A stretch of DNA of 25,459 nt. Source: an uncultured archaeon. GTDB lineage: Archaea; Nanobdellota; Nanobdellia; Pacearchaeales; GW2011-AR1. Below, piece after piece: positions 6,427-14,406 of this stretch (its first letter is position 1; every line of letters starts with the position of its first letter). The stretch lies in contig CAIQQL010000011.1 of NCBI GenBank assembly GCA_903873955.1, positions 1-25,459 on the forward strand, read 5' to 3'. Under the pieces are notes generated by a model. It did not search any database. It was given only the letters and a program-made list of their open reading frames with translations, and had not been told where the DNA came from. Position numbers and translations under genes: made by a program.

Positions 6427-7972
6427 GTTCCAACTCCTTTTCATACGTCCCCATGGTAAGATGTGCTTTGTAGGCTCTGAGCTGGCCAAGAGAAAATGAG
6501 GAAGGATAGACTTTGCAGACTTCTTCAGGAGGAACTCCCGAACTTAAAAGATCAACGGCTTCTTCTTTGGTTATCTTCTCCAGGCCTGCTTCTTCCTCAA
6601 GAGTCTCGTCCTGGACAAGAGGGGGCGCTCCTTGCGCGTATTCTGATCGCCAGACATCCAAGGGCTTATTTGAAAACCCCCGATAGCTCAAAGAAACCTC
6701 TTCAATACTGTGCCCTGCATCAAGCTCTGCCAAGAATCTCTTCTTGGTCAGGATCGGCTTTGCTGAGTTGCCCAAGAACTCCCTTTCCTTAGGGGGCTGT
6801 GTTTCAATGAGCATGTATTTTTGGGTTTTGGGAATGGCGAGGGAAAGGTCCCTTAATGAGGCCCCTAAAGCCTGGTTGTTCCAGTTAAGAAAACCGCGAG
6901 GATAGCCTATGTTCTGGGCTACTTTCTTGCAAGCTCTGAGAAATTCAGGCAGGCGCTCTGCCAAATAGATGTCTCCGATCATAGGAGAGCCGGACTCCGA
7001 GATATAGGAGTATCTCCGATAATTTTCTCCTGCTACAAAGAACGGTTTGCCTGCAGCGGTGATTGTTAGGGCATTAAACATCAAAAGCGCGAGCTCCTCT
7101 GGAAGACCTTTGCATTTGCATCGGAGTTTGACGGCTTTGTGCAGATCGGCATACATGTGCTCGCTGAGGTATCGTTCCCATCTTCTATTTTCAGAGAGCG
7201 GTTGCCCATTCTTTCTATCCTTCACTTCTGATATTGCGGCAAGGGCCGCCGCTTTTTTTGTTTCGTAATTGCCAACGCCCGCAAGAAAACGGAAGAGCTC
7301 TTCTGAGCCTCCTTCACGAAATCCCTGAAGTCCTGTCCTTAGTGACTGGGAGTAAGCTTCTGATTTGTCTGCTTGGTCAAATCCTTCTTCATGGGCTTTT
7401 TCAAACGCGGCTTCTACCTGGATTGTTAACGCTGCATTTATATGCAGTATCCTGTCAGGAGAGTACTGCCCCAAAAGTTCGGGGAAATTTCCTTGAAGGG
7501 TTCTTGCTGCTTGACCTGCTATGTAAAACCCCTGGCTTTGTTTATCTCGCGTGAGCAGATGCGCGCAGTGCAAGACAAAACGATGCACTTTTTGCTTTTC
7601 TCTTAAAACCTTTAATGCATCAATCTGCCCAAGGTTGAGCGGACCTATAAAATCAAGGCTTACAACATCAAATGCAAATTCTGCCTCATCCTGTACATAG
7701 TCTTCTAAGCTTCTTTGAATTACCCTGATCCCCAGGTTCTTTTTCTGGAGTTCTCTTGCAACATGGGGCTCTCTTTCAAGCCCAGTAATATTCCCTCTCG
7801 GTATGCCAAGATTATCATAGATCTGGAGCTCTGCAGCATCGATGCCTGGCAGGCAAAGAACATAGGTCTCTTCAGGTCTCTTTCGATTGCAGATATGCTC
7901 TTTTGGAAATTCCTGCTGGAGAGCTCGGGCTTTTGCTTTCGCCCAGTCAGTGTCATAATGTTTCTCAGTCAT
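6419..7972 (-). CDS. Methyltransferase-like protein with duplicated C-terminal helical module (paralogue 2)
   Basis: This 517-aa protein is the middle member of the three-gene array and has the same plan. A Rossmann/methyltransferase-like N-terminus carries CLPGIDAAEL, ITGLERE and FDVVSLDFIGP. The central block has YSYISESGSPMIGDI and IGYPRGFLNW. The two C-terminal modules follow; the second ends QLRAYKAHLTMGTY, while the first has lost the KAHxTxGTY signature and reads VWRSEYAQG instead, so it may be functionally decayed. The ATG at 7972 overlaps the stop of paralogue 3 by 8 bases (ATGACTGA), exactly as at the next junction. One sampled 60-base line of this gene (7561-7620) is only 40% GC, though another is 50%. 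The family is unknown to me; DNA or RNA modification is a guess from the fold pattern. Confidence 0.85.
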   Translation of the reverse strand: MTEKHYDTDWAKAKARALQQEFPKEHICNRKRPEETYVLCLPGIDAAELQIYDNLGIPRGNITGLEREPHVARELQKKNLGIRVIQRSLEDYVQDEAEFAFDVVSLDFIGPLNLGQIDALKVLREKQKVHRFVLHCAHLLTRDKQSQGFYIAGQAARTLQGNFPELLGQYSPDRILHINAALTIQVEAAFEKAHEEGFDQADKSEAYSQSLRTGLQGFREGGSEELFRFLAGVGNYETKKAAALAAISEVKDRKNGQPLSENRRWERYLSEHMYADLHKAVKLRCKCKGLPEELALLMFNALTITAAGKPFFVAGENYRRYSYISESGSPMIGDIYLAERLPEFLRACKKVAQNIGYPRGFLNWNNQALGASLRDLSLAIPKTQKYMLIETQPPKEREFLGNSAKPILTKKRFLAELDAGHSIEEVSLSYRGFSNKPLDVWRSEYAQGAPPLVQDETLEEEAGLEKITKEEAVDLLSSGVPPEEVCKVYPSSFSLGQLRAYKAHLTMGTYEKELEHD

Positions 7973-9545
7973 GTGCCTTGGCCTCTTCCGCCACGGGATA
8001 CGTACCCATCGTCAGGTGCGCTTTGTACGCGCGCAACTGTCCTGCACTAAATGACGTGGGATAGGAAGCATGGATGTCTTCGACGGGGATGCCTGAACGA
8101 AGCAGGTCGATGGCTTCATCTTTGGTGATCTTTTCAAGCCCGCAATCATCGAGAGGGTCTTCTTCTGAAAGGTCTTCTCTGTACGTTCCAAGGGTGTGAT
8201 GGGCTTTCCACTGGGCAAGTGGCTTGTTGTCCCAGCCGCGATATTTTTGCTGGATTGATTCAACGCTCGCTCCTAGTTCAAGTTCAGCAAGGAATCTTTT
8301 TTTGCTCAGGACAGGTTTTGCCGCATTGCCGAGGAAGATCCTTGGTTTTTCTACACCATGCAGCTGGGCAGGAGGATTTTGGAGTTGGTGGCGAAGCAAG
8401 GTCTGGCCATAGGCTCTTGCCGCAACTGCGATGCCCAGGGTGTCTTTTGCGCACCAGCCTCTAGGATATCCCACCTTTGCTGCAAGTTGTCGTGCCTTTT
8501 GGAAAACCTTTTCGGGATAGACCAGATAGGACACATTTCCGAGCATAGGCGCCCCGGAACTGGAGATATAGCTATAGCTTTCTGTATCGGCAGGGTAATA
8601 TGCCCTGCCTAGTGCAGCCCTATTGACGGCGTCATTGACGACCTCGGCGACCTCTTGGGGAAGTTGTTGGTTTTTGCAGATGAGCTTTACCCGTTCATGC
8701 ATCAGCAGTAAGGGTATATGGGTCTCGAGCAGTTTTTCCCAGCTCAGGTCGAGGTCCTTGCCTCGTTTTTTGAGTTCAGCCTGGATGTACTCCATGACCT
8801 GCTCTCTTTGTTCTGCAAGACGTCCGCCGATGCCAAAATTAAACATCTCTTCGGCGCTGCCCCGGTTGTATCCTGAGAGGCCGAGATGGATGAGTCCTGA
8901 ATAGGAGAGCTCCTTGTCTTCTTTGCCGACGCCATTCGTGCTCAATCGTTCATAGGTGGTGCCCCCGATGCGGTGCATATGAGAGACGATGGTATTGAAC
9001 AAGGAGTTTGCCGGGTTTGGGGATTGCGTCTTCTCAGGGCTTTGCATGGCAGGTCCCGTTTGCAATGCCTCTTGTACGATATGGCCCGTCATGTACAGCG
9101 CCCTGCTCTGTGCATCTCTGCGGGCGAGGTTTGCGCTGTGGAACACAAATGCCTCTTTGGTCTGTTTCATCTTGAGCAGGCGCATCCACTCAATCTGGTC
9201 ACGGCTGATAGGGCCGATGAAGTCCCAGCTGACAATGTCAAACCCAAGTTTGGGTTGTTGCTCAAGAAAGGTTTCCAGGGTCTGATGGACAAGCTGTATC
9301 CCCAGGTTCTTTGCACGGATCTGCTCGTAGACGGATCGGTCTCGTTCAATGCCTACAATGTTTGCCCGGGGGATGCCCAGGCGGTCATAGACCTGTACAA
9401 TCTCCACAGCGTCGATTCCCGGCATACAGAACGCCTGCAGCTCCTGTGGTTTTTTTGTTTGTGCCACCGTACGCAAGCTTACATCTCCGACCAGCGTGCG
9501 TGATGCGTCCTTTGCCAGATCCTGATCATAATGCTTCTCAGCCAT
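7965..9545 (-). CDS. Methyltransferase-like protein with duplicated C-terminal helical module (paralogue 3, first in operon)
   Basis: This 526-aa protein is the promoter-proximal member of the array. Its N-terminal Rossmann-like region has CMPGIDAVEIV, a following helix, IVGIERD, and FDIVSWDFIGP at the motif IV position, then a strand FVFHSANLARRD. The middle has YSYISSSGAPMLGNV and VGYPRGW. Residues about 414-455 and 473-516 are two copies of a helical module, each ending KAHxTxGTY, with 'GaSvEsI' or 'GIPVEDI' helix-turn spacing that recalls a helix-turn-helix. The first codons MAEKHYD match the paralogues. A TATA (9566-9576) lies 25 bases before the ATG, so the mRNA is probably leaderless. 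The GTAAC repeat pair sits just upstream, shared with the divergent membrane-protein genes. The products may recognise nucleic acid through the C-terminal modules. Confidence 0.85.
   Translation of the reverse strand: MAEKHYDQDLAKDASRTLVGDVSLRTVAQTKKPQELQAFCMPGIDAVEIVQVYDRLGIPRANIVGIERDRSVYEQIRAKNLGIQLVHQTLETFLEQQPKLGFDIVSWDFIGPISRDQIEWMRLLKMKQTKEAFVFHSANLARRDAQSRALYMTGHIVQEALQTGPAMQSPEKTQSPNPANSLFNTIVSHMHRIGGTTYERLSTNGVGKEDKELSYSGLIHLGLSGYNRGSAEEMFNFGIGGRLAEQREQVMEYIQAELKKRGKDLDLSWEKLLETHIPLLLMHERVKLICKNQQLPQEVAEVVNDAVNRAALGRAYYPADTESYSYISSSGAPMLGNVSYLVYPEKVFQKARQLAAKVGYPRGWCAKDTLGIAVAARAYGQTLLRHQLQNPPAQLHGVEKPRIFLGNAAKPVLSKKRFLAELELGASVESIQQKYRGWDNKPLAQWKAHHTLGTYREDLSEEDPLDDCGLEKITKDEAIDLLRSGIPVEDIHASYPTSFSAGQLRAYKAHLTMGTYPVAEEAKAHD
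8193..8246. repeat. 54-bp exact repeat between paralogues 1 and 3, copy 2
   Basis: Identical to 5077-5130. The intervening paralogue 2 does not share it. Confidence 0.9.
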
Positions 9546-9565
9546 AGGGGTTACTATCGTTCAGT

Positions 9566-9576
9566 ACTTAAAAAGA
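9566..9576 (-). promoter_or_regulatory. TATA box of the three-paralogue operon
   Basis: The minus strand reads CTTTTTAAGTA, centred about 25 bases before the ATG at 9545. This predicts a leaderless mRNA for the first gene, while the downstream genes are reached through overlapping stop/start codons. Confidence 0.55.
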
Positions 9577-9587
9577 TTCCTAATGAG

Positions 9588-9610
9588 GTAACTAAAAAGT
9601 AGTAACACTA
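9588..9610. promoter_or_regulatory. Candidate operator A: GTAAC repeat pair, 14-bp spacing, divergent promoter
   Basis: GTAACTA at 9588-9594 and GTAACACTA at 9602-9610 start 14 bases apart. They lie between the two divergent TATA boxes. The same pair with the same spacing recurs at 16824/16838 and 21397/21411. A single inverted GTTACTA also occurs at 9550-9556 near the leftward start. Confidence 0.55.
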
Positions 9611-9614
9611 AAAA

Positions 9615-9624
9615 CATTTAAAAA
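9615..9624 (+). promoter_or_regulatory. TATA box of the membrane-protein pair
   Basis: ATTTAAAAAC is centred 26 bases before the ATG at 9646, predicting a leaderless transcript. The second GTAAC repeat ends five bases upstream of it. Confidence 0.55.
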
Positions 9625-9645
9625 CATCTGTTCCTCTCTTTTGGT

Positions 9646-10497
9646 ATGCAATTCAAGACTGTCGCGAAGGTTTGTGCAGGGGTTGTCTTAACCGCAGCCG
9701 CACTTGCCCTTGGAAAGATAGCGTATGATGTTTCTATTGATCCGACCCTGCAGACATTAAGGGAGAAACATGAACAGACACAAAAAGAGCTGGATTCCGG
9801 GCTGGCTGCTGAAAAGCGCGCTCTGCGGCAAAAGATGGACCGGACTCTTGCTGAAAGAGAACAATCAATCTCGAACGCCTGGAGCGGAAAATTTCTCACG
9901 TTAAGCAATGACCTGACTGCAAAAATCCAGACCTTAGAACAGGAAAGAGATGAACGGGCCGCTATCTCTGCAGGGGCAATAGGATCCCTTACAGCTACCA
10001 ACGGCGCGCCAGGTCTCACTCCTCTTGAACGTGATCTTTACGCTGAATTGTATATGAAATCCGGTACAGAAATGATGCAGCAACCAACCAACCTAATTTA
10101 TGACCTCCCTTTAGGAAATGTGCGCGTGGTGTGCAGGGAACAACAAGTAGCAGCCGCAACAAAGGAGGGCATTACTTCAGAAATTCTTCTTGAGCGATTA
10201 AATCCCACCAACAGCGGTATTTACTCCCTGCATCTGTTTGGCTCAACAGCGACGAATCTTTCCCAGCGTCTGGAGCACGCAATGCCAAAGCGGGCTCTGT
10301 ACTTCGGGAATGATGCAAAAGCAACGCTCGTCGACTATGTGGGTGCTAATGTGACGGTCTTTGACAAAGGAAGACAGACCTATCGAGCAGAAGGCGTGCA
10401 GGTGATGCCTCCCTATGCCGCCATGGCATCCAATCTGATGGCTGATTTCAGGGCGATTCATAAAGCAGGCACTGCAGTCAAGCTGGAAAAGGAGTAA
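9646..10497 (+). CDS. N-terminally anchored membrane protein with coiled coil (tandem paralogue a)
   Basis: This 283-aa protein starts MQFKTVAKVCAG. One hydrophobic helix follows at about residues 7-27, with no cleavage motif, so it is probably a membrane anchor. A charged coiled coil spans about 30-115 (REKHEQTQKELDSG and LEQERDERAA regions). After LTPLERDLYAEL comes a mixed alpha/beta domain to the C-terminus. It is a paralogue of the next gene: shared starts M(Q/N)FKTVAKV, a shared L(T/S)PLER(D/E)LY motif, and the same domain order. The orientation of the C-terminal domain across the membrane cannot be told from sequence. I do not recognise the family. Its divergent promoter shares the operator region with the three-paralogue operon, which links it to the cassette. 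Confidence 0.8.
   Translation: MQFKTVAKVCAGVVLTAAALALGKIAYDVSIDPTLQTLREKHEQTQKELDSGLAAEKRALRQKMDRTLAEREQSISNAWSGKFLTLSNDLTAKIQTLEQERDERAAISAGAIGSLTATNGAPGLTPLERDLYAELYMKSGTEMMQQPTNLIYDLPLGNVRVVCREQQVAAATKEGITSEILLERLNPTNSGIYSLHLFGSTATNLSQRLEHAMPKRALYFGNDAKATLVDYVGANVTVFDKGRQTYRAEGVQVMPPYAAMASNLMADFRAIHKAGTAVKLEKE
10489..10494 (+). promoter_or_regulatory. Shine-Dalgarno of the second membrane protein
   Basis: AAGGAG lies five bases before the ATG at 10500 and overlaps the end of the previous gene. Internal genes of these units use Shine-Dalgarno sites, while several first genes are predicted leaderless. Confidence 0.6.
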
Positions 10498-10499
10498 GC

Positions 10500-11255
10500 A
10501 TGAATTTTAAGACTGTGGCAAAAGTTACAACCGGGATCATTTTGTCCAGCGCGGTTATAGGGATCGGTATCACCGGCTATCAGATATTGCGTGATCCTGC
10601 GATAAACAGCGGTCTTGCGCTGATAGAGAAAAGGGCGAAATCTCTGGAACAGAAGTTTACAGCAAGGGAAAAAGCGTTGCGGCAGGAAACTGATGAGAAG
10701 TTGAATGCCTTGCAGAACAGGTTTTACGGTCCGCTTCCTTTTTTAGACCATGCCCCTACCGCCTCCTCGCTGAGTCCTCTTGAGCGCGAACTTTACTTGT
10801 TGAATTCTTTGGGAGATTCGCTGCGTTCGGGCTTTGGAAATGATACCCATAAGATTTATGATCTTTTTGTCAGCCCTAAAGTGCATATCCTGGGTAAAGG
10901 CATGAAGGAGAGCGATGGAAGAAAGGAATATCTGCTCATTCTCCGGCGCGATGAAAGAAGCACACTGCTGTCAGCGCATCTGTATGCAAAGTTTGACTGT
11001 GACAAGCCAGTGACGGAGATGCTTGCGCGAGTCGAGCCTGCAATAACCCTGCTCTTCCCCCGGACCAACGAAGTTTTGGTGGTCGACCATGCAGCGAGGA
11101 AAGTGACCAAGATGATCGGAAGCCAGGTGGTCTACACAGGGGGAACCGAAGAGCTGGGCACGTTTCAAGGATATGCTGCACAGGTGCTCAAGGACTTCAC
11201 GATCCTGTATGGAAGAGGTTCCAATCAGCAAGTCCTGCTTGAAAAGAAAAATTAA
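10500..11255 (+). CDS. N-terminally anchored membrane protein with coiled coil (tandem paralogue b)
   Basis: This 251-aa protein begins MNFKTVAKVTTG, with a hydrophobic helix at about residues 8-28. A short coiled coil (IEKRAKSLEQKFTAREK and onward) leads to LSPLERELYLLNSLG and then a strand-rich C-terminal domain. It begins two bases after the stop of its paralogue and clearly arose by duplication. The coiled coil is shorter than in copy a. Its stop codon overlaps the stop of the convergent gene on the other strand (TTAA at 11252-11255), so the two units of the cassette meet with no spacer. No enzyme motif is visible; a membrane docking or sensor role for the cassette is an inference from topology only. 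Confidence 0.8.
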   Translation: MNFKTVAKVTTGIILSSAVIGIGITGYQILRDPAINSGLALIEKRAKSLEQKFTAREKALRQETDEKLNALQNRFYGPLPFLDHAPTASSLSPLERELYLLNSLGDSLRSGFGNDTHKIYDLFVSPKVHILGKGMKESDGRKEYLLILRRDERSTLLSAHLYAKFDCDKPVTEMLARVEPAITLLFPRTNEVLVVDHAARKVTKMIGSQVVYTGGTEELGTFQGYAAQVLKDFTILYGRGSNQQVLLEKKN

Positions 11256-12658
11256 TTTGCGCTCTTGAAAGAGATTCCTTGCTGCTCGCAAAATGCCTGA
11301 TGGGCAGTGTATAACCAGACATTCACGTCATTATTCTGCTGGTAATTGAAGAAGATATTTGCAGCGGTCTCATGGAGCATGCGGGCTCGTGCGTTGTCGT
11401 CACCCTCGGTAAATCTCTTGATGAAGCTTGCGGTTCTGTGATAGGAGCGAAGATGGGAATTCCAGGAGAGCAGGGGAAGCAGGGCATGCAGGACAGGGTC
11501 ATCTTGTTCAGGGCAGACCATGAACTCGATAAGCTGGGCAGGCAGCTTTGCAACGTACCCTCGCGATATTTGTGCATTGCGTGTTTTTTTCAAGACCTCT
11601 TCAGCAATCTTAAGTTCTGCAAGGATATGTTTGTATTCTGTATTATGCTCTATGATCGTTCCTTGGCTTGCCCGCATCGCAGTATCATAGAGGGTTTGTA
11701 AATCCCTGATCCTGCGTGTAAGGACGGCGGGGCTCGGTTTGAAAACCTGTTCTTCTACGAGCGTCGCGAGAGTTTTTTCATACGCCTCTCCTCTGAGCAC
11801 GGTCAGATTTGCAGGGGCAGGTCGCTCTTGTTTGAACACTGGTTCTCCAAAGTGCACAAGGATATTTTTATTCGTTGCAGGGACGTAGAGAAAGTACTGC
11901 TCATTGGTCCCCTCATAGAGAACCGTAGAATTTGTCTGTGCGCTAAAGGAGAGTGAATCGGGTGATTCATATCTGGAAAGAGAGCCGAGTCGAGAACGAA
12001 GTTCGCTTCCAAGGGCAGCTGCTTTGGATATGAACGCAGGATCAAGCAGAGACAGTTTGGGTTCTTTTTCTGCCTGGGCAAGCAGATCGCTCAGCTCCTT
12101 GAATTTGCTGGCGCTTTTCTGGGGCGTGTCTAAGGTTACAGCGAGCGTATAGGGCCCAGGGGTGAATCGTTCAGGGAAAAGGGCAATCTCGCTCAGGGAA
12201 AGTGAATCGCGATAGGCTGCCGCAACGCCGCAGAGCGCTTCATGAAGGGAGAAATCCCTGATCAGCGTTGTGCCGTTTTTGAAGATGCTCTCAAGGAGAG
12301 GGGTAAGATACGCCCTGGAATAAAAATACAGGTCTGTTTCAAGTTGAGAAGGAGAAAGGATGACGATCTCGCGGTTTACTCCTGCAAATCCTCCTCCAAT
12401 GCCGATCCGCGTCGGTTGCTGCAAACCTGAAAGCCCTAACGACTGCATTGCTGATTGCAGATGCGCAACCTCATCCCCTGCAACTGCATAGAGCTTTGGT
12501 TGCCGTACTTTCAGCTCCTTTCCTGTGCTCAAGGCAGAAAAACGAAGGAAGCTTTGTTCAAGTTTGCTGGTGTCATACCCAGGTTGCCTTCCTTTGGCAA
12601 TATCTCCGAGCGCTTGCAGATCGGCTAGGTACTTAAGAATTCCTGGCATGGTGCTCAT
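11252..12658 (-). CDS. Cassette protein of unknown function (468 aa)
   Basis: A soluble-looking protein without signal peptide or clear membrane span. The N-terminal third contains a glycine-rich stretch TRIGIGGGFAGVN and strands around REIVILSPSQ. The middle region has strands (TVLYEGTNEQYFLYVP, NILVHFGEP). The C-terminal half is helical (LTRRIRDLQTLYDTAMRAS and onward). I see no known catalytic signature; the two HExxx stretches (HEALC, HETAA) are not HExxH. I chose ATG 12658 because it overlaps the stop of the upstream ATPase gene by 4 bases (ATGA) and has a GGAG just before it. A frame continues 26 codons further upstream but only shadows the ATPase. It is last in its operon, and translational coupling to the AAA ATPase suggests a partner or substrate adaptor. 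Confidence 0.8.
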   Translation of the reverse strand: MSTMPGILKYLADLQALGDIAKGRQPGYDTSKLEQSFLRFSALSTGKELKVRQPKLYAVAGDEVAHLQSAMQSLGLSGLQQPTRIGIGGGFAGVNREIVILSPSQLETDLYFYSRAYLTPLLESIFKNGTTLIRDFSLHEALCGVAAAYRDSLSLSEIALFPERFTPGPYTLAVTLDTPQKSASKFKELSDLLAQAEKEPKLSLLDPAFISKAAALGSELRSRLGSLSRYESPDSLSFSAQTNSTVLYEGTNEQYFLYVPATNKNILVHFGEPVFKQERPAPANLTVLRGEAYEKTLATLVEEQVFKPSPAVLTRRIRDLQTLYDTAMRASQGTIIEHNTEYKHILAELKIAEEVLKKTRNAQISRGYVAKLPAQLIEFMVCPEQDDPVLHALLPLLSWNSHLRSYHRTASFIKRFTEGDDNARARMLHETAANIFFNYQQNNDVNVWLYTAHQAFCEQQGISFKSAN

Positions 12659-14406
12659 GACTCCTTTCCGGCTCGTGTTGTTTGGGATGCCTTTGCAGCA
12701 AGGAATTCGAGGAATCTTGCGCTGTCTTCCCTGCATTTTGCATCATTGGACTCTCGTTCAACCTGCATACGCTTGTCGATGTACATATCGCACGCAGTAA
12801 TGATGCCGGTTTTGGTGATCTGGCCCCTGAGTTGGTCATTTCGGTAAGCGACAAGCTCGGCAAAAGGCTGGGTGATGATCTCCTCCGGGACGGTGAATCC
12901 ACGTCGTATCTTGCCCAGCACATGTCCAATCTCGCGATTGCTTAATGGCGTTTTCAGGAGGTATGCCCCGACGTCCTGCCAGTCCGCCGCCGGAAGGTCA
13001 AACCCTCCAAGCCCCTTGGTCAGGGCTCGGCGTGTAAGCTCTGCAAAATGTTCGGGCTTGTCAAATCTCTTGAGCTCAACCACCTCATCAAAAAGCCTGC
13101 TCTTCGTTGCATCATCAATGCCATCGATGTAGTTGGCGTCCATCACTGCGAGGAATTTTCCGTTCCTGGGAATCATGCTTCCATCAAACATCTTGAAATA
13201 CACGCCTAACGTCTGCTGTTGTTCAGCGGTGAGGTTTGGGTTTTTTCGTGACTGGAAAATATTGTCAGCGTCAGCTACATACATGACCACGATCCCTGGG
13301 AATTCCTTGATCTTTCCTGCAAGGGCCGAGAGCTCATTGGCAGTCTTGTTCTGGTAATGGGAGGCATAGTCTGTGGTGCTGTGCGTTAGTCCCCAGAAGG
13401 GCAGCCCTTTCGTTCTGCACAGGTCTGCAAGGGATCTGATATAGGCGTGGGCGGTGAAGGTCTTTCCGCATCCTGGCTCACCATAGGTAAAGACAACGCC
13501 TGCAGGATCAAAGGGGTTTATTTTTCTGTCTGGCTGGTAGGCTGCGAGCTTAAGAAAATTGCCCCAGAGGACCTGGCCAAATTCGCCCGATGCTATGACA
13601 TCATCGCGCGTGACATTCATGAACTTGTCATCAAGAATTACGACGTCGTATTTTCGTTTGAACACCCCGCTGGTTGCAGAAAAATTCCCGAATCGTAAGG
13701 TGGCATCGGCGATACCCCGCGCAGTTGCGATGTCCTTGAAGGTATGGTAGTCAAACTGCTGCACCCAGGTCGTGAATATCGCTTCAAGTGAATATTGGAT
13801 ATCCTCATCGCCAGGGGTTTCATCCCTTCCCTTCCGGTCGGCGACAATTTTGGCAATGTCCCCTCTTGCAGTCTCGGCGAGTTGGGCTGTTAGGAGGTCT
13901 CTGTCCTTGCTTGCATCATAATCGCTGCCAAAAGAGAATTTTTTCGCTGTTGTGGCTGGCTGCGAGTTCAGGAGTGCAAGACCGACCTGGCCTGCAAGAA
14001 AGAGCGCATATCTATTGGATAAAAAGATGGCATCGTTTATCTCTCGGGTGAGGGGATTTTCTGATGCGGTGCCTGGCAAGGCTTTTTGTGATTCTGCGGC
14101 CGGAGTCTGGATTGCAAGCCTTTGCTCTAGTGTCAAGATGTCCATTGCTTTGCGTAATTCAAGGGCGCTGGCCCTGAAAACCCCCAGTGCCGTTTCATAG
14201 GCCTCAAGATATCGGATTTGTGAGGGGGTGTTGCGGGTGTTATCGGAAAAGAGGGTTACAACCTCTGCATATATGGAACCTGTTCTGCCCATCTTTGCAA
14301 GGGCCTGCCCGCCTCCGCGCGCTGCACCGGCTCCATCGCGGATAATCTCCTTTACTTTCTTTCCATCAGCGGCGACATAGCTGTCAAGGGAGATTTCAAG
14401 GGTCAT
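12655..14406 (-). CDS. AAA ATPase of the classic/Cdc48-like type with degenerate Walker B
   Basis: This 583-aa protein has a helical N-terminal region of about 250 residues, then an AAA module. Walker A is GEPGCGKT at 309-316. The Walker B position reads VVMYVADADNIF (about 373-384): aligned to the usual DEID it is ADAD, so the Mg-binding Asp is Ala and the catalytic Glu is Asp. Sensor 1 is VMDAN (N425). The segment ATKSRLFDEVVEL matches the arginine-finger/second-region-of-homology stretch of classic AAA proteins, and a helical lid follows (LSNREIGHVLGKI). Classic AAA proteins form hexamers that remodel proteins. Here ATP binding looks intact but hydrolysis could be slow or absent. It overlaps both neighbours by ATGA, and a GGAGG precedes its start. 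The annotation as an AAA ATPase is firm; its role is not known. Confidence 0.9.
   Translation of the reverse strand: MTLEISLDSYVAADGKKVKEIIRDGAGAARGGGQALAKMGRTGSIYAEVVTLFSDNTRNTPSQIRYLEAYETALGVFRASALELRKAMDILTLEQRLAIQTPAAESQKALPGTASENPLTREINDAIFLSNRYALFLAGQVGLALLNSQPATTAKKFSFGSDYDASKDRDLLTAQLAETARGDIAKIVADRKGRDETPGDEDIQYSLEAIFTTWVQQFDYHTFKDIATARGIADATLRFGNFSATSGVFKRKYDVVILDDKFMNVTRDDVIASGEFGQVLWGNFLKLAAYQPDRKINPFDPAGVVFTYGEPGCGKTFTAHAYIRSLADLCRTKGLPFWGLTHSTTDYASHYQNKTANELSALAGKIKEFPGIVVMYVADADNIFQSRKNPNLTAEQQQTLGVYFKMFDGSMIPRNGKFLAVMDANYIDGIDDATKSRLFDEVVELKRFDKPEHFAELTRRALTKGLGGFDLPAADWQDVGAYLLKTPLSNREIGHVLGKIRRGFTVPEEIITQPFAELVAYRNDQLRGQITKTGIITACDMYIDKRMQVERESNDAKCREDSARFLEFLAAKASQTTRAGKES

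Noticed and set aside
12659..12736. 26-codon upstream extension of the 468-aa gene
   Set aside because: It shadows the AAA ATPase gene; the ATGA overlap and GGAG favour ATG 12658.
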